Below are positions 18,501 to 20,878 of a stretch of DNA of 20,878 bases, in pieces. Numbering within the stretch: the first letter of the stretch is position 1; every line of letters begins with the position of its first letter. The translations under genes and the position numbers were made by a program. The stretch is from Mesostigma viride (Eukaryota; Streptophyta; Mesostigmatophyceae; Mesostigmatales; Mesostigmataceae): assembly GCA_009746045.1 (NCBI GenBank), contig RPFO01001346.1, positions 1 to 20,878 on the forward strand. Direction: 5' to 3'. The notes below the pieces were generated by a model. It did not search any database, was not told where the DNA came from, and saw nothing but the letters and a program-made list of their open reading frames with translations.

Positions 18501-19879
18501 CTTCTCAAGTGACTCGACGGGCAGTCGTGTCACTTGTTGAGGATGATGGAGGTGGGCCTTCCAAGCCTGCCGCGTCGCAGCCCGTTTTTCAGGTTCCGAA
18601 GAAGCAGCTTCGGGTTCCCCCGGCGACTCTGCCCACCCCGGCGCCTCTGCCCAGTTCTCAGGTACCGAAGAAGCAGCTTCGGGTTCCCCCGCCGACTCTG
18701 GCCATTTCTCAGGTACCGAAGAAGCAGCTTCGTAAGCCAGTTGTGGCAGTGGCTGATTCGGACGACGATGCTGAGGAGGAGGAGGAGGAGGAGGACGACG
18801 ATGCTGAGGAGGAGGAGGGGGAGGAGGAGGAGGAGGAGGAGGAGGAGCAGCACGTTGCTACCAAGAAATCCGCCAAGGGTGGGAAGGCTGCGGAGCACGT
18901 TGCTTCCAAGAAATCGGCCAAGGTGGGGAAGCCTCCCAAGCCTGCCCTGCCTCAGAAACGGCGTCGAAAAGCAGTTGTGCTTTCAGATTCGGACGATGAG
19001 GAGGAGAAGGAGGAGGAGGATGGCGGCGGAGAGGAGGAGGACGGGGGAAAGGAGCGCGTTGCTTCCAAGAAGTTACCCAAGACCGCGAAGACTGCCAAGG
19101 TTGCCGAGCCCGCCAAACCCGCCCCGGCGCCTGCCCCCCACCCCCAGACGGGGTCTACCTGCGAGCAGAGGTCGAAGGAAAAGGCCAAAAAGGGTAAGAA
19201 AAAATCTGCGAGTGAATTCTGGTATGTAGAGTGTTTTGATTTTTCACGGTTGGCAGTCCGATTTCTACTAACTCGATTTTAGTCATGCGTTGATGGCATG
19301 ATCGGTTTGCTCGCAGGTAATGAGGATGTGGAGCAGTTACTTCGCTTGGCTAATGTGGCGGTGGGCTTCGGACCAGCGGCTGTACATGCTGACACTTCCG
19401 GACGGGAGGAGCCTAAGGGGGCGGAAGACAGTCAGGCGGGCGATGAGGATGATGACAAGCCCACGTTGGAAATGAGACTTATGGACGGGGAAATGGGGTT
19501 CGGAGCACCAGAGGCCTTTTGGTGTGATGGGTGGACTTTAGCCATTATGCAAGCAGGGAACAAGGATACGGCTACGCCAATGTATGCCAAGCTAGAAGAC
19601 GTCATGCTTTATGGGCAGGTGTCTGGATACGACACCAAGTGGAGGGACGTCGCATTTAAGTTTTTCGCTGAGGGGGAGAAGGGAGGGAAGTTGAAGAACA
19701 AGTTGTGGTGGATGCCGCTGGACTACGCGATGAAGGTGGTAAAGCTGACGGATGGCAAGAGCTGGAAGGATGTGGAAGTCTGGGCGCCTGCAAAGGAGAT
19801 CGATAAGAAGAGGAGGAACTCGAAAACGGAACAGCAGATCGCGGAAGCGAAATTACGGAAGAGGCCCTCGAAAGTGTGA
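11380..19879 (+). CDS. Giant unrecognised protein (about 2,400 residues), nine exons, five single-base breaks
   Basis: Model: exons 11380-12568, 12762-13811, 13919-13981, 14119-14181, 14306-14434, 14561-15102, 15292-16458, 16714-19193 and 19317-19879. All introns are GT-AG. The first seven are phase 0 and the last is phase 1. Reading is continuous only if one base is restored at each of five points: C7 at 11516, T7 at 12405, G7 at 14587, G6 at 17713, and near G4 at 17848 or T4 at 17868. The product has an SP-rich N-terminus, a long charged coiled coil, several globular stretches of unknown family, and alternating acidic and Lys/Ala/Pro tracts near the C-terminus. I recognise no catalytic motif. 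The low-complexity tails resemble nucleolar or chromatin proteins in style (inference). It could be more than one gene, but splice phases join every exon. Confidence 0.6.
11451..11495. repeat. Near-perfect hairpin inside exon 1
   Basis: Two 21-base arms, starting GGACCGAACGGCAACGGAGG and ending TCCTCCGTTGCAGTTCGGTC, with one mismatch and a 3-base GTT loop. It lies in coding sequence (DRTATEEFPPLQFGP), and the same peptide style appears on the opposite strand because of the symmetry. It is unrelated in sequence to the dispersed palindrome. Confidence 0.9.
12667..12688. repeat. Palindromic motif copy in intron 1 of the large gene
   Basis: GGTCTAGCTGCGGAGAGACG lies inside intron 12569-12761, with one TCTAGC half and one CTCTCC-type half. 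Confidence 0.8.
12762..13811 (+). CDS. Large gene exon 2: globular region, family unknown
   Basis: 350 codons in phase 0, from PSTVAILKQYLAQTESE after the acceptor GTCTGCAG to WKFYVS at the donor GTACGT, with no stop. It is a well-mixed sequence typical of a folded, helical protein (AEKGLRGLIRFLSAEIAFAE, DDMYEVLKIAQSCILNL, YMETLKTTALHQLFKLM). I see no known motif, metal-binding cluster or membrane segment. It is the first clearly globular part of the product and the best query for a remote-homology search. Confidence 0.65.
13919..13981 (+). CDS. Large gene exon 3 (63 bp)
   Basis: Twenty-one codons, GGSMPGDVSEDLPNLSDLVD plus K, between acceptor CATGCAG and donor GTGGGT, phase 0 at both ends. 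It is a short acidic linker. The following intron carries a palindromic motif. Confidence 0.5.
14023..14044. repeat. Palindromic motif copy in intron 3 of the large gene
   Basis: GGTCTAGCTGCAGGTAGACC lies inside intron 13982-14118. It is followed by TCACCCTTTTATTGA, which is close to what follows the copy at 16635, so flanking bases are shared between copies. Confidence 0.88.
14119..14181 (+). CDS. Large gene exon 4 (63 bp)
   Basis: Twenty-one codons, GAAAAMAVDSAGIWSGLEME plus M, between acceptor TTTTTTCAG and donor GTAAGC, phase 0 at both ends. It is the same length as the preceding exon but not clearly related in sequence. It is a short Ala/Gly-rich linker. Confidence 0.5.
14306..14434 (+). 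CDS. Large gene exon 5 (129 bp), acidic repeat
   Basis: Forty-three codons, phase 0 at both ends, between acceptor TTGACAG and donor GTACGT. It holds two copies of ENAGGDEDGGD, encoded by a direct repeat of about 33 bases. It is an acidic, disordered linker. Confidence 0.55.
14480..14500. repeat. Palindromic motif copy in intron 5 of the large gene
   Basis: GGTATCTCCGCAGAGAGACG, a diverged copy inside intron 14435-14560. Confidence 0.7.
14561..15102 (+). CDS. Large gene exon 6: helical and Lys/Ala/Glu coiled coil
   Basis: It opens AGAVAGGTAGG after acceptor TGTCATGCAG. The G7 run at 14587-14593 needs one more G to continue as EGGEAPLTEHEREKLDSRKK; otherwise a stop follows at once. It then runs through a mixed region (EFRKYLTRLEAEVDADFDTE) to a Lys/Ala/Glu-rich coiled coil (NAEAKAAEKEAKKAEKEKAK) and ends KTGQ at donor GTACGA in phase 0. 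With the base restored it is 181 codons. Confidence 0.55.
15125..15146. repeat. Palindromic motif copy in intron 6 of the large gene
   Basis: GACCTCTCGCTGCGGGTAGA, a diverged copy 22 bases into intron 15103-15291. The right half is the GGGTAGA type also seen at 10839 and 16479. Confidence 0.72.
15292..16458 (+). CDS. Large gene exon 7: large globular region, family unknown
   Basis: 389 unbroken codons, phase 0 at both ends, from DDGGDEDATVEKKLPGHDAV to LPKAKED at donor GTAAGC. After a short acidic start, the rest has normal globular composition with many aromatic residues (WIRPADFQQTGCFSMRIQTV, VVPVWQFPFQALAE, VPVPYLVLRYAVVDGNHYFK, GGYMGTNVILLKGGDLLPSW). I do not recognise the fold or any catalytic motif. 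It is the longest intact exon of the gene and has clearly been kept open. Confidence 0.68.
16479..16656. repeat. Three palindromic motif copies in intron 7 of the large gene
   Basis: Copies start at 16479 (GGGTAGACC right half), 16549 (TCTCGC with CTAGA) and 16635 (TCTATCC with CTATACC). The first is followed by TCGGAATTTT, exactly as is the copy at 10839, so these copies share flanking DNA with the array upstream of the gene. Confidence 0.9.
16714..19193 (+). CDS. Large gene exon 8: globular region, then acidic/basic low-complexity tail
   Basis: It opens AVLTGKLEKLFDIAKGANSE after acceptor GTCGCAG. The first 335 codons are globular (NKLYLYGKVTRGKGHYIADG, PMMDAVIDCIMSCQVGPEKL). One base is needed at G6 (17713-17718) to continue as VKEAAMKGPVKG, and one at G4 (17848) or T4 (17868) to continue into LLSGLDGDDDDKSLVKQ. 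A second globular part follows (IWGDKWSNFQRGWWAFGPCP, FEPMVIVFGTETEIKGFQE). The tail has three QVPKKQLR repeats (18590, 18659, 18710), two long Glu/Asp tracts, KRRRK and Lys/Ala/Pro segments. It ends at donor GTAAGA (19194) in phase 1. No family is recognised. Confidence 0.6.
18398..18420. repeat. Palindromic motif copy inside coding sequence
   Basis: GGGTCTAACCGCGGAGAGAC lies within exon 8, read in frame as GSNRGETP without breaking the reading. It is one of only two copies found within proposed exons; the other is a weaker partial match at 19151-19171 (GGGTCTACCTGCGAGCAGAG). Confidence 0.7.
19317..19879 (+). CDS. Large gene exon 9: C-terminal globular domain
   Basis: The last 187 residues plus stop. 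It joins in phase 1 through intron 19194-19316 (GTAAGA to CTCGCAG), giving AKKGNEDVEQLLRLANV. It is acidic at first (GDEDDDKPTLEMRLMDGEMG), then a compact Trp/Tyr-rich region (EAFWCDGWTLAIMQAGNK, LEDVMLYGQVSGYDTKWRDV, LKNKLWWMPLDYAMKVV), ending in a basic tail (KKRRNSKTEQQ, LRKRPSKV). I do not recognise the family. An alternative acceptor at 19282 fits the phase less well. Confidence 0.6.
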
Positions 19880-20100
19880 GGGAAAGTTAGCACTTGGACA
19901 TGCGCTGGCAATGCTCGTCCTATGGTTAATACAAAGGTTAGGATGATGTCGAGTCTCTCCACGTAAAATTTACATGAATTACTAACTTTCAAGCCTCTCG
20001 ATGTGGAATGTACGCTCAAATTGACATGAATTAAGCATTATGACACCAAATTAGCTCGAAAATACGCGATCGGACGCCAAATTCGCGCGAAAAAAAGATA
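19880..20100. other. AT-rich 3' region of the large gene and right subterminal zone
   Basis: No gene. AT-rich sequence, then short motifs (AGCTCGAAAATACGCG, CCAAATTCGCGCGAAAA) that loosely mirror the subterminal repeats inside the left end. No polyadenylation signal stands out. Confidence 0.45.
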
Positions 20101-20174
20101 TCGGACGATTGAAACTAGCGTTTTTTTCTTGCAAAATGCGCCAAAAATGACCCCATTCCGCGTCGGGACCACCC
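20101..20174 (-). repeat. Right terminal inverted repeat
   Basis: Read on the minus strand from 20174 it gives GGGTGGTCCC, then GACGCGGAATGGGGT, a longer T-rich stretch with GGCGCATTTTG, then CAAGAAAAAAACGCTA and TTTCAATCGTCCGA. It matches the left repeat block for block, apart from about 10 extra internal bases, one extra G and one or two substitutions. Confidence 0.85.
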
Positions 20175-20878
20175 TCCTCCAGGACAAAGGGCACACACGA
20201 TGGTGCCCGACGTCGCCGTAGGCCAGGAGCTTGGCCCGCTCCGCCCGGTCCGCCGGTGAACCTGCCGTGAGGGAGCCCCAGCCACGTGGCTAAGAGCCAA
20301 GGGCCCGCGCCACCGAAACGTCAATAAGCAGATGCCGGCCACCCCCCTCAAAAGTCCAGCACCACGATGCAGGCCGGTGTTGGGGAAATAGAAGGCAGCG
20401 CCATCCGCATCCTCGGGACCGGATGTTCGCGTGGGGGGAAACCGACCGAATCAGGCGAGCACCACCGTCAGGAGGACAGTTGCAAATACAAATACCAATT
20501 CTGATTCTGTTGGCCCCCATGCAGGCAAGGTAGTGAGTCCCCGTGGGATCAGCGGCTGCCCACAGCTACCACAAGGCCGCCCGGCCGGAACAAGAGGCTG
20601 CGGACAAATAGCTGGTTGCCGGAGCGCCACCGAGTAGTGGCTGGGAGCCAAGGCGAATGGGGGGGCCATGGGAGAGCACGAAGGTACGCGAGCCCACACT
20701 CCGCAATGAAAGCGAGAACAGCCACGCACGTCCCTGGGCGTTGAGGTAATATATATATTGTCGCGGGCCCCGACCTCCCGCCACATGCTATTCGCATTGC
20801 CTCCCTGCCTGCACGGAGTGGTCGCTGCGTCGACTCGTGCCGCCCGGCTGGCCCCAGCAGCATTTTGGGCTCCGTCGC
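20175..20878. other. GC-rich right flank; nothing identified
   Basis: Base composition changes sharply from AT-rich to GC-rich at about 20150. Several frames are open on the minus strand (up to 111 codons), but they overlap each other, are Arg/Pro-rich and look like by-products of GC content. The sequence could be part of another repeat or untranslated transposon DNA. I see no RNA gene or protein domain. Confidence 0.4.

Larger units (their letters stand above)
622..20174. mobile_element. Candidate giant (about 19.5 kb) terminal-inverted-repeat DNA transposon
   Basis: The region is bounded by two long, closely matching inverted repeats of 64 and 74 bases. It contains a transposase-like gene on the minus strand, a very large gene on the plus strand, a small gene of unknown function and about 28 copies of a palindromic motif not seen outside it. 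Subterminal short repeats lie just inside the left end. What is seen is the inverted pair and the content between. That this is one mobile unit is inference. No target-site duplication is visible: the bases before the left end (ACTGGC) do not match those after the right end (TCCTCC). The two repeats could instead be single ends of unrelated smaller elements. Confidence 0.55.

Noticed and set aside
2298-19171. Palindromes as terminators, attC sites or RNA hairpins
   Set aside because: No U-tract follows most copies, there is no integron context, and half-sites vary without compensating changes.
11380-19879. Programmed frameshifting as the cause of the five frame breaks
   Set aside because: Five sites of varied bases (C, T, G) in one gene, with no shared slippery heptamer plus downstream structure. 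Base undercalls or decay are simpler.
20115-20863. Minus-strand frames in the GC-rich right flank
   Set aside because: They overlap in several frames, have Arg/Pro-rich composition from GC bias, and show no recognisable domain or splice support.

Overview
This is eukaryotic nuclear DNA. Long reading frames join only across GT-AG introns of about 80 to 480 bases, intergenic DNA is AT-rich, and microsatellites, minisatellites, a small inverted-repeat element and tRNA-like relics are present. No bacterial operon, Shine-Dalgarno pattern or rRNA was seen. A green-lineage host such as a charophyte alga is my impression from the style of the proteins and repeats. That is inference, not proof.

The main result is a pair of near-identical inverted repeats about 19.5 kb apart, at 622-685 and 20101-20174. 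They make 622-20174 a candidate giant terminal-inverted-repeat DNA transposon. Left to right it holds: a short subterminal repeat zone; a small minus-strand gene of unknown function (1070-1728); a 215-bp inverted-repeat element (1828-2042); an apparently intact four-exon minus-strand gene (2330-6415) for a transposase-like protein of about 1,000 residues; an AT-rich stretch with a tRNA-like relic and a duplicated segment (6416-7877); two abutting minisatellites of opposite G/C polarity (7876-10832); and a nine-exon plus-strand gene (11380-19879) for a protein of about 2,400 residues. That protein has SP-rich, coiled-coil, unrecognised globular and acidic/basic low-complexity segments.

A dispersed 20 to 22-bp dyad with consensus GGTCTCGCTGCAGCGAGACC occurs about 28 times between 2298 and 19171. 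It was not seen outside the inverted repeats. It lies mostly in introns (8 of 11) of genes on both strands and between the genes. The two halves vary independently, which suits a DNA-binding dimer site better than an RNA hairpin.

The large plus-strand gene is interrupted by five single-base breaks. All shift in the same direction and each can be placed at a homopolymer, which suggests sequencing undercalls or recent decay. The transposase-like gene has no such break.

Working model, by inference: a large autonomous element has a transposase-like gene, a big nuclear accessory protein and many copies of a palindromic site. No target-site duplication was found, so the boundaries are provisional. 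The GC-rich DNA after 20174 and the (TAAT)n-bearing DNA before 622 would be flanking sequence.
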